Below, piece by piece: positions 37,113 through 49,530 of a DNA stretch of 64,000 bases; the stretch's first letter is position 1, and the number at the start of each line of letters is the position of its first letter. Location: positions 1,550,001 to 1,614,000 of the forward strand of contig NZ_LR778301.1 in assembly GCF_902813185.1 (NCBI RefSeq), written 5' to 3'. This DNA comes from Denitratisoma oestradiolicum (GTDB taxonomy: Bacteria; Pseudomonadota; Gammaproteobacteria; Burkholderiales; Rhodocyclaceae). The notes beneath the pieces are model-generated. The model saw only the letters and a list, made by a program, of their open reading frames with translations, searched no databases and was not told the origin of the DNA. The position numbers and the translations under genes were made by a program.

Positions 37113-37562
37113 ATGCTGAGCTTGCAGGAAATTTCCGACCGGATGGAAATACAGCAGTTGATGGTGGATTACTCCGAGGCCATCGATCGCAAGGATTACG
37201 ATGCCCTGGACCAGGTATTCACTCCGGATGCCTACATCGATTACCGTGCCATGGGGGGGATCGATGGTCCCTATCCCGTGGTCAAGGCCTGGTTATCGGG
37301 AGCTCTGGCGAACTTTCCCCATCACCAGCACATTCTTGGCAACATATCCATCAAGGTGGCGGGGGACACCGCCACCAGTCGGGCCATCTGCTTCAATCCC
37401 ATGGACATGGCCCTGCCTGACGGAAAGCGCCAGGTGATGTTCTTCGGCCTTTGGTACGTGGATGCCTTCGTGCGCACTCCCGGCGGCTGGCGCATGAACC
37501 GGCGGGTGGAGGAGCGTTGCTACGACTTCAATGTTCCCGAGGGTGTGGGCAGCGGTAGCTGA
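37113..37562 (+). CDS. SnoaL/NTF2-like cytosolic protein
   Basis: A 149-residue protein of the SnoaL_4-like group: ISDRMEIQQLMVDYSEAIDRKDYDALDQVFTPDAYIDYRAMGG at the N-terminus (split motif), FPHHQHILGNISIKVAGDTATSRAICFNP in the middle and GGWRMNRRVEERCYD at the end. No signal peptide. Members include small hydratases, isomerases and dehydratases, so the reaction is open. It begins 40 bp after lpdA on the same strand and meets msrA tail to tail with only 3 bp between stops. ATG at 37113 with AAGGGGGG upstream. Confidence 0.78.
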   Translation: MLSLQEISDRMEIQQLMVDYSEAIDRKDYDALDQVFTPDAYIDYRAMGGIDGPYPVVKAWLSGALANFPHHQHILGNISIKVAGDTATSRAICFNPMDMALPDGKRQVMFFGLWYVDAFVRTPGGWRMNRRVEERCYDFNVPEGVGSGS

Positions 37563-37565
37563 TCC

Positions 37566-38102
37566 TCAACCCGGTTTGAGCTGGTCGCGGAACTGCTGGC
37601 GCAGTTTGGCTACCTTGGGTTCCACCACGAACTGGCAATAGCCCTGGTGGGGATTGCGGGCGAAATAATCCTGGTGATAGTCCTCCGCCGGCCAGAAGCG
37701 GGGTGCGGGCAGGATTTGAGTGACGATGGGGGCAGGCCAGATTCCGTTCCCATCGAGTTCCGTGATCAAGACCCGTGCGATCGCTTCCTGGGAAGCATCA
37801 TGGGTGAAAATCACCGAACGATACTGACTACCCACGTCATTGCCCTGTCGGTTCGACGTGGTGGGGTCGTGGATGGCGAAAAAGGCCAGGAGCAGGGTGC
37901 GATAGTCGAGGGTTGCGGAGTCGAACCGGATCTGCACCACTTCCGCATGGCCGCTTTCCCCTGTGCAGATGGCTTGGTAATCGGGATTTGCCAGGTTGCC
38001 GCCGCAATAGCCTGAAATGGCCGAGACAACACCGTCCAGTTGCACCAGGGCTGCCTCCACGCACCAGAAGCAACCGCCGCCGAGTGTGGCTGTTTCTATC
38101 AT
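37566..38102 (-). CDS. msrA: Peptide methionine sulfoxide reductase MsrA
   Basis: Reduces Met-S-sulfoxide in proteins; 178 residues. The catalytic Cys is Cys11 in GGGCFWCVEAA, with Cys14 next to it and a likely resolving Cys in HQGYCQFVVEPK. SGYCGG and GHAEVVQIRFD fit the family. It appears to stand alone, convergent with the SnoaL-like gene and divergent from the paaN-type gene. Confidence 0.96.
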   Translation of the reverse strand: MIETATLGGGCFWCVEAALVQLDGVVSAISGYCGGNLANPDYQAICTGESGHAEVVQIRFDSATLDYRTLLLAFFAIHDPTTSNRQGNDVGSQYRSVIFTHDASQEAIARVLITELDGNGIWPAPIVTQILPAPRFWPAEDYHQDYFARNPHQGYCQFVVEPKVAKLRQQFRDQLKPG

Positions 38103-38230
38103 GGTCTATGTTCCTGACAGGGGATGCCGATTATTATGCTCAACGATAGCGGTGGGTTGTGAATCGGGTGACCGCCGGCCCAGTTTAATGCGGTGCCATG
38201 GCAGCGGCGATGGTGCAGCGGAGGTTTTTC

Positions 38231-39904
38231 ATGTCCCACGAGCTGTTCGACAAGCATCTGGAGATGTTCCGCAAGGCCATGGCCGCAGTGGAGAACCGGG
38301 TCTTCTGGTCGCCCTATCCGGAAAATCCGGCTGCCTACGGGGAGGGCGCGGTGGAGGAGGGGATGCAGGCCTTCGAGGCCTACCGCGATGCCTCTTTCTA
38401 TCTGGACCAGCCCGGGGTGGTGGGCCGGGCCGGTAGCGAGGTCTCCCCTTTCGGCTTGCCCTTGAATGTTTCCTATCCGGTCTGCAATTCGGATGCCCTG
38501 TTGCTGGCGGGGCGGAATGCCATGTCCACCTGGGTCAAGGCGGGGCCGGATGTGCGAGTGGGCGTCTGTCTGGAACTTTTGTCCCGACTCAAGGGGCATG
38601 GGATGGAAATCGCTTTTGCCGCGATGCATACCACGGGCCAGCCTTTTCCCTTGGCTTTCCAGTTTTCCTTCGCCCACGCCCTGGATCGAGGGCTGGAAGC
38701 CACCGTCTGCGCCTACCGGGAAATGAAACAGGTGCCCTCCAGTACAGTCTGGGAAAAACCTCAGGGTGGCGGCAAGCCGCCTCTGCGCCTGGAAAAACGC
38801 TATACGGTCCTGCCCCGGGGCGTTTCCCTGGTGGTGGCTGGCGCCACCTCTCCCACCTGGAACAGCTTTCCAGCGATTTTCGCCAGTCTGGCCACGGGTA
38901 ACCCGGTGATTGTCAAACCCCATTCGGCGGCGATCCTGCCCCTGGCCATCACGGTGGCCGTGGCCCGTATGACCTTGAAGGAAGCGGGGTTCGATCCCAA
39001 TCTGGTCAGCCTGTTGGTGGATGACGAGACCGGCTCGGTGGCCAAGATCATGGCCCTCAATCCGGAAATGAGGATCATTGATTACACGGGTCATGCCGGC
39101 TTTGGTGAATGGCTGGAGGAAAATGCGCGCCATGCGGCAGTGTTTGCCCAGAAGGCGGGTCTGAATGTCGCTGTGGTGGACTCCACCGACGATTATCGCG
39201 GGTTGTTGCGCAACCTGACCCTCAGCCTCTGTCTCTACTCGGGGCAACTGGCGGGAACGCCCCGGGTCATCCTGGTTTCCCGTGAGGGTATCAGGACCCC
39301 TGACGGAGTGGTATCCAGCGAGCAGTTCGGCCACGATTTGTCGGCGGCCATGAGCAGGTTGCTGGAAGACCCGGAACGGGCCGGGGAAATCCTCGGGGCG
39401 GTCCAGTCCGACGCCATTCTGTCAGCGGTGGAGGCCATGGGGGATGGACTGGATGTCCTGCGCGAGGCCCGCAGTCTGTCCCTCTCCAAATGGCCCGAGG
39501 CCAGGGTCCGGACGCCGCTGTTGCTCCAGCTTCCGGCTTCGGACGTCCATCTGGTGGCGCCCGAACCATTCGGCCCCATCGCCTACGTGATGGAAGCCGC
39601 CACCACGGCGGAGAGCCTGGCGGTGGCCGAGCGGCTGATGGTGGATCATGGCGCTCTGACTTTCCTGGTGCACGCCACCAACAGCCACGTCCAGGATCTG
39701 GCGGGAGAGGTTTCCCTGCGGGCGGGAGTTCCCCTGTCCTTCAATCTGACAGGCAATGTCTTGGTCAATCAGCCAGCGGCCTATTCGGACTTCCACGGCG
39801 CTGGCGGCGCGAATCGTGCGGCTGACTGCAGTTTTGTGGATAGTGCCTTCGTCACCCGCCGCTTCTGCTTCATCCAGACCCAGCACCAGCGTGGTGTTTC
39901 CTAG
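38231..39904 (+). CDS. paaN: PaaN-type aldehyde dehydrogenase family protein
   Basis: A 557-residue protein of the PaaN group of the ALDH superfamily, linked in annotation to phenylacetate degradation. Typical are LFDKHLEMFRKAMAAVENR, VAGATSPTWNSFPAIFASLATGNPVIVKPH (split), DYTGHAGFGEWLE and a C-terminal FNLTGNVLVNQPAAYSDFHGAG (split). The position normally holding the ALDH nucleophile (GQxC) reads SGQLAGTP, with Ala341 instead of Cys, so dehydrogenase activity is uncertain. ATG at 38231 is preceded by GGAGG. No other paa gene lies in the window. Confidence 0.82.
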   Translation: MSHELFDKHLEMFRKAMAAVENRVFWSPYPENPAAYGEGAVEEGMQAFEAYRDASFYLDQPGVVGRAGSEVSPFGLPLNVSYPVCNSDALLLAGRNAMSTWVKAGPDVRVGVCLELLSRLKGHGMEIAFAAMHTTGQPFPLAFQFSFAHALDRGLEATVCAYREMKQVPSSTVWEKPQGGGKPPLRLEKRYTVLPRGVSLVVAGATSPTWNSFPAIFASLATGNPVIVKPHSAAILPLAITVAVARMTLKEAGFDPNLVSLLVDDETGSVAKIMALNPEMRIIDYTGHAGFGEWLEENARHAAVFAQKAGLNVAVVDSTDDYRGLLRNLTLSLCLYSGQLAGTPRVILVSREGIRTPDGVVSSEQFGHDLSAAMSRLLEDPERAGEILGAVQSDAILSAVEAMGDGLDVLREARSLSLSKWPEARVRTPLLLQLPASDVHLVAPEPFGPIAYVMEAATTAESLAVAERLMVDHGALTFLVHATNSHVQDLAGEVSLRAGVPLSFNLTGNVLVNQPAAYSDFHGAGGANRAADCSFVDSAFVTRRFCFIQTQHQRGVS

Positions 39905-40070
39905 GCCGGCTGTCCTGGCCGGGCCTCCGGCGGGGGGCCATTGCGTGCTATCATCTCGCGCTTATTTTGTCGCCTGAGTCCGGTGGCAAATATCCCCGGC
40001 ACTCAGCCGGAGATCGCCGGGTCGGTTCGCCGGCCGCATTCATAACGCACTTCGATAGCAAGGAAGACGC

Positions 40071-41231
<1,161 letters not shown>

Positions 41232-41242
41232 GGAGTTTTTGA

Positions 41243-42136
41243 ATGTCCATTCTGATCAACAAAGACACCAAGGTCATCACCCAGGGCATTACTGGCAAGA
41301 CTGGCCAGTTCCACACCGAGAAGTGCCAGGAGTACGCCAACGGCAAGAACTGTTTCGTTGCCGGCGTGAACCCCAAGAAGGCCGGTGAGAAGATTTTCGA
41401 CATCCCCATCTACGCCTCCGTCAAGGAAGCCGCCAAGGAAACCGGCGCCACCGTTTCCGTCATCTATGTGCCCCCCGCCGGCGCGGCCGATGCGATCTGG
41501 GAAGCCTGCGAAGCCGACCTGGACCTGGCCATCTGCATCACCGAGGGCATTCCCGTCCGCGACATGCTGATGGTGCGCAACAAGATGAAGCAGAAGGTCG
41601 CCAAGGGCGGCAAGGAAACCCTGCTGCTGGGCCCCAACTGCCCCGGTCTGATCACTCCAGATGAAATCAAGATCGGCATCATGCCCGGCCACATTCATCG
41701 CAAGGGTCGCATTGGCGTGGTTTCCCGCTCCGGCACCCTGACCTATGAAGCCGTGGCGCAACTGACCGAGATCGGTCTGGGCCAGTCCTCCGCCGTGGGC
41801 ATCGGTGGCGACCCCATCAACGGTCTCAAGCACATCGATGTGATGCGCATGTTCAACGACGATCCCGACACCGACGCCGTGATCATGATCGGCGAGATCG
41901 GCGGTCCCGACGAAGCCGAGGCTGCCCTGTGGTGCAAAGCCAACATGAAGAAGCCCATCGTCGGATTCATCGCCGGTGTCACGGCGCCGGCCGGCAAGCG
42001 CATGGGCCATGCAGGCGCGCTGATCTCCGGTGGTGCCGACACTGCCGATGCCAAGCTTTCCGTCATGGAAGAGTGTGGCTTCAAGGTGACCCGCAACCCG
42101 TCGGAAATGGCCAAGCTGTTGAAGGCCATGCTGTAA
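41243..42136 (+). CDS. sucD: Succinyl-CoA synthetase alpha subunit
   Basis: CoA-binding subunit carrying the phosphorylated His; 297 residues. N-terminal SILINKDTKVITQGITGKTG, GVNPKKAGE and YVPPAGAADAI form the CoA-binding fold; the phospho-His is in KRMGHAGALISGG. Ends before a strong terminator. Together with sucC it makes the heterotetramer that couples succinyl-CoA cleavage to ATP formation. Confidence 0.98.
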   Translation: MSILINKDTKVITQGITGKTGQFHTEKCQEYANGKNCFVAGVNPKKAGEKIFDIPIYASVKEAAKETGATVSVIYVPPAGAADAIWEACEADLDLAICITEGIPVRDMLMVRNKMKQKVAKGGKETLLLGPNCPGLITPDEIKIGIMPGHIHRKGRIGVVSRSGTLTYEAVAQLTEIGLGQSSAVGIGGDPINGLKHIDVMRMFNDDPDTDAVIMIGEIGGPDEAEAALWCKANMKKPIVGFIAGVTAPAGKRMGHAGALISGGADTADAKLSVMEECGFKVTRNPSEMAKLLKAML

Positions 42137-42157
42137 GCGGACTGTTGCTTTGCCCCA

Positions 42158-42186
42158 AAGCCCGCCGGTTTTCCGGCGGGCTTTTT
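42158..42186 (+). terminator. Intrinsic terminator of sucCD
   Basis: AAAGCCCGCCGG, loop TTTT, CCGGCGGGCTTTTT. Ten-bp GC-rich stem with T run, 21 bp after the sucD stop. Confidence 0.92.
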
Positions 42187-42296
42187 ACGTTTTGGGCCCG
42201 ACAAAAGACAGAAAAGTCTTTTCTGGATAAAAGTGGAGTGAAACGGTAGGTTTTCCCCGTGGATGGCTATAATTCCCCCTTGTTCTCCATGGAGAT

Positions 42297-43061
42297 ATGC
42301 AAGTGTTCGGACGGTTGCGAGAAGACATCGCCAGTGTGGTTGAGCGCGATCCGGCGGCACGCTCGGTGTGGGAAGTTCTGACCTGCTACCCGGGTGTCCA
42401 TGCGTTGATGGTACATCGTCTGGCCCATGGGCTATGGACGCGACGCTTTTTCTGGCTGGGACGCTTCATCTCCCAGTTCGGCCGCTGGCTGACGGGTATC
42501 GAGATCCATCCCGGCGCCACCATCGGCCACCGGGTTTTCATCGACCATGGCATGGGCGTGGTGATAGGCGAGACCGCCGAGGTGGGGGACGATTGCACCA
42601 TCTATCAGGGCGTTACCCTGGGGGGCACCTCCCTTTATCGGGGGGCCAAGCGCCATCCCACCCTGGGCAAGGGTGTGGTGATCGGGGCCGGGGCTCAGGT
42701 ACTGGGTGGGTTTACCGTTGGTGATGGCGCCAAGGTGGGTTCCAATGCGGTGGTGGTGAAACCGGTGCCGGCCGGGGCCACGGCCGTGGGCAATCCGGCC
42801 CGGGTTATCGAGGCTGGGAGCCGGGATGAGGTCAGGGAGGCCAAGGCCCAGGCCATGGGTTTTTCCGCCTATGGAGTTACCTCCAATGCCGACGACCCCC
42901 TGGCCCGGGCCATTCACGGCTTGCTGGACCATGCCGTGGAAACTGACCGCCGCATCGCATTGCTGCTCGATTATCTGGCTCGGGCGGGAGTCTCCATCAG
43001 CGACGAGGTGGCTACCGCCGATAAGTTCGATCCCGGATATCTTTCAAAAATAGTTGACTGA
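42297..43061 (+). CDS. cysE: Serine O-acetyltransferase
   Basis: Makes O-acetylserine, the carbon skeleton of cysteine; 254 residues. N-terminal helical part, then left-handed beta-helix hexapeptide repeats ([43 protein letters not shown]) with catalytic Asp/His in FIDHGMG. A C-terminal extension (about 170-254) is longer than in the enterobacterial enzyme. ATG at 42297 or GTG at 42303; the GTG has better spacing to GGAG. It lies directly before iscR, as cysE2 does in the Azotobacter isc cluster, linking cysteine supply with Fe-S assembly. A TATAAT at 42268 could be its -10. Confidence 0.95.
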   Translation: MQVFGRLREDIASVVERDPAARSVWEVLTCYPGVHALMVHRLAHGLWTRRFFWLGRFISQFGRWLTGIEIHPGATIGHRVFIDHGMGVVIGETAEVGDDCTIYQGVTLGGTSLYRGAKRHPTLGKGVVIGAGAQVLGGFTVGDGAKVGSNAVVVKPVPAGATAVGNPARVIEAGSRDEVREAKAQAMGFSAYGVTSNADDPLARAIHGLLDHAVETDRRIALLLDYLARAGVSISDEVATADKFDPGYLSKIVD

Positions 43062-43074
43062 AAAGATCGGAATA
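43050..43074 (+). promoter_or_regulatory. Putative type 1 IscR box 1 (with embedded -35)
   Basis: ATAGTTGACTGAAAAGATCG and the following bases match the left half of the E. coli-type IscR site (ATASYYGACTRWWW) fully and the right half partly. It overlaps the cysE stop. TTGACT inside it could be the -35 of the iscR promoter, with a weak TAAAGT 17 bp on, so IscR binding would block initiation. Confidence 0.6.
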
Positions 43075-43075
43075 A

Positions 43076-43102
43076 ATAAAGTCGACTTTGCGCATCAACT
43101 AT
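43076..43102 (-). promoter_or_regulatory. Putative type 1 IscR box 2
   Basis: Read on the minus strand, ATAGTTGATGCGCAA then AGTCGAC and TTTAT fit the IscR consensus apart from the central CT and two extra T. It lies 33 bp before the iscR ATG. Two boxes agree with the double-site autoregulation known for iscR promoters. Confidence 0.5.
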
Positions 43103-43134
43103 TATCAACCCCCAGAGACAAGCAGAGGTGTTCC

Positions 43135-43626
43135 ATGAGATTGACAACCAAAGGACGTTTCGCTGTAACCGCGATGATCGATTTGGCGCTGCGCCAGCAT
43201 GAAGGTCCGGTGACCCTGGCCGGGATCAGTGAGCGACAGAAGATTTCCCTATCCTACCTGGAGCAGTTGTTTGGCAAACTACGCCGCCACAAGCTGGTGA
43301 CCAGTGTCCGTGGTCCTGGTGGCGGCTACTGCCTGGCCCGGGAGATGGATAGCATCTCCGTCGCCGACGTGATCCGGGCCGTGGATGAGGTGCTGGATGC
43401 CACCCAATGTGGTGGGCGGGGCGACTGCATCAATAACAAGCCCTGCATGACCCACAATCTGTGGACCAACCTGAACCGCAAGATGTACGACTATCTGGCC
43501 AGCGTCACCCTGGAGTCCCTGGTGCAGGAGCAACGGGGTGAGACTGGCGTGGTTGCGGCCGTGATGCAGGACCAACGGCCCGCCCGTCGCGTGACCCGCC
43601 GGACTGAAATCCGCGTCGCCGCCTGA
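43135..43626 (+). CDS. iscR: Fe-S cluster assembly regulator IscR
   Basis: Rrf2-family [2Fe-2S] sensor that represses the isc operon when Fe-S supply is sufficient; 163 residues. An N-terminal winged helix (MRLTTKGRFAVTAMIDLAL) and recognition region ISLSYLEQLFGKLRRHKLV; cluster ligands Cys92, Cys98, Cys104 and His107 (QCGGRGDCINNKPCMTH). The ATG at 43135 is chosen from the family start; the open frame extends 27 codons upstream through the operator. First gene of the isc run. Confidence 0.96.
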   Translation: MRLTTKGRFAVTAMIDLALRQHEGPVTLAGISERQKISLSYLEQLFGKLRRHKLVTSVRGPGGGYCLAREMDSISVADVIRAVDEVLDATQCGGRGDCINNKPCMTHNLWTNLNRKMYDYLASVTLESLVQEQRGETGVVAAVMQDQRPARRVTRRTEIRVAA

Positions 43627-43634
43627 ACCCCGGA

Positions 43635-44801
43635 TTGGAACCCGTGTTCGAACCCGTCTACATGGATCACAACGCCACCACTCCGGTCGCCCCGGCGGTG
43701 ATGGATGCCATGGCCCCGTATTTTTCGTCCTGCTATGGCAACCCGTCGAGCCGCCATGAATATGGCCGCGGGGCGCTCAAGGCCATGGATGAGGCCCGGC
43801 AGCGGGTGGCGGAGACCTTGGGGGCACACCCCACGGAGCTGGTGTTTACCAGCGGCGGAACGGAGAGCAACAATCTTTTCCTGAAGGGTGCCGCCCTGGC
43901 CATGAAGCCCGGCCTGATGGCCATTTCTGCCATGGAACATCCCAGCCTGCGGGAGCCTGCCCGGCAACTGGCCCGCCAGGGCTGGCGCCGGAGGGAATTG
44001 GCGGTGGATGGAAACGGCCGGGTGGATAAGTCTGATTTTTCCAGCGCCCTGGAAGACCGGCCCGCCCTGACCTCGGTGATGCTGGTGAACAACGAAACCG
44101 GGGTGATTCAGGACGTGCCGGCCCTGGCCGATCAGGCCCGCGCCATCCGCACCTGGTTTCATACCGATGCGGTGCAGGCCCTGGGCCGGCTACCCCTGAA
44201 CTTTCGCCAACTGAACGGTGCCGGGGTCCATGCCATGACCGTATCGGCCCACAAGATTCATGGTCCCAAAGGCATCGGTGCCCTGGTGGTGGACAAGCGA
44301 TTGGAACTGTCGCCCCTGATCGTCGGCGGCGGGCAGGAGCGAGGCTTGCGCTGCGGCACCGAGAACGTGGCGGCGATGGTGGGTTTCGGCATCGCCTGCG
44401 AACTGGCGGTGGCCGATATGGAACTCAGGAACCAGCGTCTGGGCTTTCTGCGGGATCAACTGGTGGAAGGTCTGGTGGCGCTGGGAGCACGGGTCTTCGG
44501 ACGGGCTGCGGAAAGAGTATCGAACACCGTATATTTCGCCATTCCCGACCTGGATGGCGAGACCCTGGTGGGTCGCCTGGACCGGGCCGGCTACGCGGTG
44601 GGCAGCGGTACCGCCTGCTCCAGCGCCAGCCATGAGCCGTCGGCGACCCTGCTGGCCATGGGAGTGAGTCCCGAACTGGCCAGGGGCGCGGTGCGGATCA
44701 GTCTGGGCGGCGCCAATACGGAGGCCCAGGTCCTGGGTTTCCTGGCGGCCCTGGCGGCCCTGAAAGAACAACTGTTGAACCTGACGGCCATCTCCGCTTG
44801 A
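43635..44801 (+). CDS. Second cysteine desulfurase (IscS/NifS-like)
   Basis: A 388-residue fold-type I PLP enzyme placed between iscR and iscS. PLP Lys207 is in SAHKIHGPKGIG and the reactive Cys328 in GSGTACSSASHEPS, so it should be active. It differs clearly from the iscS product next to it (N-terminus EPVFEPVYMDHNATTP). It starts with TTG at 43635, or GTG at 43644. Tandem desulfurases in one isc operon suggest division of labour, for example sulfur for tRNA or cofactors versus Fe-S clusters; that is inference. Confidence 0.88.
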   Translation: MEPVFEPVYMDHNATTPVAPAVMDAMAPYFSSCYGNPSSRHEYGRGALKAMDEARQRVAETLGAHPTELVFTSGGTESNNLFLKGAALAMKPGLMAISAMEHPSLREPARQLARQGWRRRELAVDGNGRVDKSDFSSALEDRPALTSVMLVNNETGVIQDVPALADQARAIRTWFHTDAVQALGRLPLNFRQLNGAGVHAMTVSAHKIHGPKGIGALVVDKRLELSPLIVGGGQERGLRCGTENVAAMVGFGIACELAVADMELRNQRLGFLRDQLVEGLVALGARVFGRAAERVSNTVYFAIPDLDGETLVGRLDRAGYAVGSGTACSSASHEPSATLLAMGVSPELARGAVRISLGGANTEAQVLGFLAALAALKEQLLNLTAISA

Positions 44802-44829
44802 GGCGGCCGCAATCTGATGGAGTGATGAA

Positions 44830-46044
44830 ATGCTGAAGTTCCCGATCTATCTTGACTACTCGGCCACCACGCCGGTGGATCCCCGGGTTGCCGAGAAGAT
44901 GATTCCCTACCTGACCGAAAAATTCGGCAACCCCGCTTCCCGTTCCCACGCCTATGGCTGGGAGACCGAAAAGGCCGTGGAAGAGGCCAGGGAACAGGTG
45001 GCTGCTCTGGTCAATGCTGACCCCAAGGACATCATCTGGACTTCGGGGGCGACGGAGTCCAACAACCTGGCGATCAAGGGAGCGGCCCATTTCTACGGCG
45101 CCACCAAGGGCAAGCACATCGTCACCGTGGCCACGGAACACAAGGCCGTGCTCGATACCGTGAAGGAACTGGAACGCCTGGGTTTCGAGGCCACCTACCT
45201 GCAACCCGGCGAGGACGGACTGGTCACCCTGGATCAGTTCCGCCAGGCCCTGCGTCCCGATACCGTGCTGGCCTCGGTAATGCTGGTGAACAACGAGATC
45301 GGGGTGATCCAGCCCATTGCCGAACTGGGCGAGATCTGCCGCGAGAAGGGCGTGATCTTCCATGTGGACGCGGCCCAGGCTACGGGCAAGATGCCCATCG
45401 ACCTGCAAGCCCTGAAGGTGGATTTGATGTCCTTCTCGGCCCACAAAACCTATGGCCCCAAGGGCATTGGCGCCCTCTATGTCCGGCGCAAGCCCCGCAT
45501 TCGCCTGGAAGCCCAGATGCACGGCGGCGGCCATGAGCGGGGCCTGCGCTCCGGCACCCTGGCCCCCCATCAGATCGTCGGCATGGGCGAGGCTTTTCGC
45601 CTGGCGCGGGAGGAAATGGCCACCGAGAACGAGCGCGTCCGCACCCTGCGGGACCGTTTGCTGAAAGGCCTGCAGACCATTGAGGAGGTCTATGTGAATG
45701 GTGATCTGGAACAACGGGTGGCCCACAATCTGAACATCAGCTTCAATTACGTGGAAGGCGAATCCCTGATCATGGCCATCAAGGATGTGGCCGTGTCCTC
45801 GGGTTCCGCCTGCACCTCGGCTTCCCTGGAGCCTTCCTATGTGCTGCGGGCCCTGGGCCGCTCCGACGAACTGGCCCACAGTTCCATCCGTTTCAGCCTG
45901 GGCCGCTTCACCACGGAAGAGGAAATCGACTACACCGTGAAGCTGCTTCAGGACAAACTGGCCAAGCTGCGGGAGCTTTCGCCCCTGTGGGAAATGTACA
46001 AGGACGGCATTGACCTCAATACAGTTCAATGGGCTGCCCACTGA
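44830..46044 (+). CDS. iscS: Cysteine desulfurase IscS
   Basis: Housekeeping sulfur donor of the ISC system, 404 residues, the usual IscS length. PLP Lys206 in [13 protein letters not shown] and persulfide Cys328 in [21 protein letters not shown] are at the same numbers as in E. coli IscS. It lies 28 bp after the other desulfurase and 16 bp before iscU. Confidence 0.98.
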   Translation: MLKFPIYLDYSATTPVDPRVAEKMIPYLTEKFGNPASRSHAYGWETEKAVEEAREQVAALVNADPKDIIWTSGATESNNLAIKGAAHFYGATKGKHIVTVATEHKAVLDTVKELERLGFEATYLQPGEDGLVTLDQFRQALRPDTVLASVMLVNNEIGVIQPIAELGEICREKGVIFHVDAAQATGKMPIDLQALKVDLMSFSAHKTYGPKGIGALYVRRKPRIRLEAQMHGGGHERGLRSGTLAPHQIVGMGEAFRLAREEMATENERVRTLRDRLLKGLQTIEEVYVNGDLEQRVAHNLNISFNYVEGESLIMAIKDVAVSSGSACTSASLEPSYVLRALGRSDELAHSSIRFSLGRFTTEEEIDYTVKLLQDKLAKLRELSPLWEMYKDGIDLNTVQWAAH

Positions 46045-46060
46045 TTCAAGGAGAAACACC

Positions 46061-46444
46061 ATGTCATACAGCGAAAAAGTCATCGATCACTACGAGCACC
46101 CTCGCAACGTGGGTTCCTTCGCCAAGGAGGATGAGGGCGTGGGCACCGGTATGGTGGGCGCCCCGGCCTGCGGCGACGTAATGAAATTGCAAATCAAGGT
46201 GGGCCAGAACGGTATCATTGAGGATGCCAAGTTCAAGACCTATGGCTGCGGCTCGGCCATCGCTTCTTCCTCTCTGGTGACCGAATGGGTCAAGGGCAAG
46301 ACAGTGGATCAGGCACTGGATATCAAGAACACCCAGATCGCCGAGGAACTGGCCCTGCCGCCGGTGAAGATACACTGCTCCATCCTGGCCGAGGACGCCA
46401 TCAAGGCGGCCGTGGCGGATTACAAGAAGAAGCAGGAGGCCTGA
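46061..46444 (+). CDS. iscU: Fe-S cluster scaffold IscU
   Basis: The scaffold on which [2Fe-2S] clusters are built; 127 residues. Cluster ligands Cys37, Cys63, His105 and Cys106, with Asp39 in GAPACGDVMKLQI. LPPVKIHC contains the LPPVK recognition motif for HscA. AAGGAG precedes the ATG at 46061. Confidence 0.98.
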   Translation: MSYSEKVIDHYEHPRNVGSFAKEDEGVGTGMVGAPACGDVMKLQIKVGQNGIIEDAKFKTYGCGSAIASSSLVTEWVKGKTVDQALDIKNTQIAEELALPPVKIHCSILAEDAIKAAVADYKKKQEA

Positions 46445-46768
46445 ATGATGATCACCATGACCGAAAGTGCTGCCCAGCATGTTTCGTCCTTCATCGCCAA
46501 GCGCGGCAAGGGCATCGGGGTTCGCCTCGGGGTCAAGACTTCCGGTTGTTCCGGCATGGCTTACAAGCTGGAATTTGCCGATACCGCCAATGAGGGGGAT
46601 CTGGTCTTCGAGAGCCAGGGACTCAAGGTGCTGGTGGATCCCAAGAGCCTGCCTTACCTGGACGGCACCGAACTGGACTACGCACGGGAAGGCCTGAACG
46701 AAGGCTTCAAGTTCAACAATCCCAACGTGAAGGATCAGTGCGGCTGCGGCGAGAGCTTCCAGGTTTGA
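46445..46768 (+). CDS. iscA: A-type Fe-S carrier IscA
   Basis: A 107-residue A-type carrier with the three conserved cysteines Cys35 ([13 protein letters not shown]), Cys99 and Cys101 (CGCGESF). The start abuts the iscU TGA and the TGA overlaps the hscB ATG, so translation is coupled. Likely matures [4Fe-4S] targets. Confidence 0.97.
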   Translation: MMITMTESAAQHVSSFIAKRGKGIGVRLGVKTSGCSGMAYKLEFADTANEGDLVFESQGLKVLVDPKSLPYLDGTELDYAREGLNEGFKFNNPNVKDQCGCGESFQV

Positions 46769-47310
46769 TGAACAGCACGGACATCAAACTCAGCGACGAC
46801 CATTTTTCCCTGTTGGGATTGCGCTGCGTCTTCGCCCTGGACATGGAGGAACTGGATCGGCGCTATCTGGAGATCCAGCATCGGGTGCATCCCGACAAGC
46901 ATGCCCATCTTCCCGATGCCGACCGCAGGCTGGCGATGCAGTGGGCCACCCGGGTCAACGAGGCCTACCAGGTTTTGAAGAGCCCCCTGGCGCGGGCCCA
47001 TTACATGCTGCTCCTGGCCGGCCACGATCCCCAGGTGGAAAACAATACCGCCATGGCGCCCGAATTCCTGATCAGTCAGATGGAATGGCGTGAAGCCGTG
47101 GAGGAGGCCCGGAATGATGGTGACCAGGAGGGGCTGGAAGAGCTTCATGCCCGTTTGCGGAGAGAGATGAAGACCCAGTACCAGGCCCTGAGCCAGTCGC
47201 TGGATACCCACAAGGACTATGCCGACGCCGGAGCACGGGTGCGTCAGTTGATGTTCCAGGAAAAACTGTTACACGAAATCGACCAAGCCCTCGAGACCAT
47301 CGGGGCCTGA
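46768..47310 (+). CDS. hscB: Fe-S co-chaperone HscB
   Basis: A J-domain co-chaperone that delivers IscU to HscA; 180 residues. The HPD motif is at residues 41-43 ([13 protein letters not shown]) and the C-terminal helical domain contains [15 protein letters not shown]. The ATG overlaps the iscA stop and lies 7 bp before hscA. Confidence 0.97.
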   Translation: MNSTDIKLSDDHFSLLGLRCVFALDMEELDRRYLEIQHRVHPDKHAHLPDADRRLAMQWATRVNEAYQVLKSPLARAHYMLLLAGHDPQVENNTAMAPEFLISQMEWREAVEEARNDGDQEGLEELHARLRREMKTQYQALSQSLDTHKDYADAGARVRQLMFQEKLLHEIDQALETIGA

Positions 47311-47317
47311 GTACATC

Positions 47318-49182
<1,865 letters not shown>

Positions 49183-49186
<4 letters not shown>

Positions 49187-49530
49187 CGCAGATCATCGTA
49201 TTGCCCCATCAGGAACTCTGCCCCGAAGGGGCCGTGATCGAGGGGGAACCCGGCAGCACGATCTGCGAGACCCTGCTGGAAAACGACATTCTCATCGAGC
49301 ATGCCTGCGAGCAGTCCTGCGCCTGCACCACCTGCCATGTGGTCGTTCGGGAGGGCTTCAACTCCCTGGACCCTTCCGAGGAGGAAGAGGATGACCTGCT
49401 GGACAAGGCCTGGGGCCTGGAACCCAACTCGCGCCTGTCCTGCCAGGCGGTGATCAAGGAAACCCCCCTGGTGATCGAGATTCCCAAATACACCATCAAC
49501 ATGGCCAAGGAAGGGGGAGGCAGGAAATGA
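49183..49530 (+). CDS. fdx: [2Fe-2S] ferredoxin of the ISC system
   Basis: Electron donor for cluster assembly, 115 residues. Cluster cysteines Cys42, Cys48, Cys51 and Cys87 ([23 protein letters not shown]) sit at the E. coli Fdx numbers. Start chosen at the ATG overlapping the hscA stop. It overlaps iscX by 4 bp. Confidence 0.97.
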
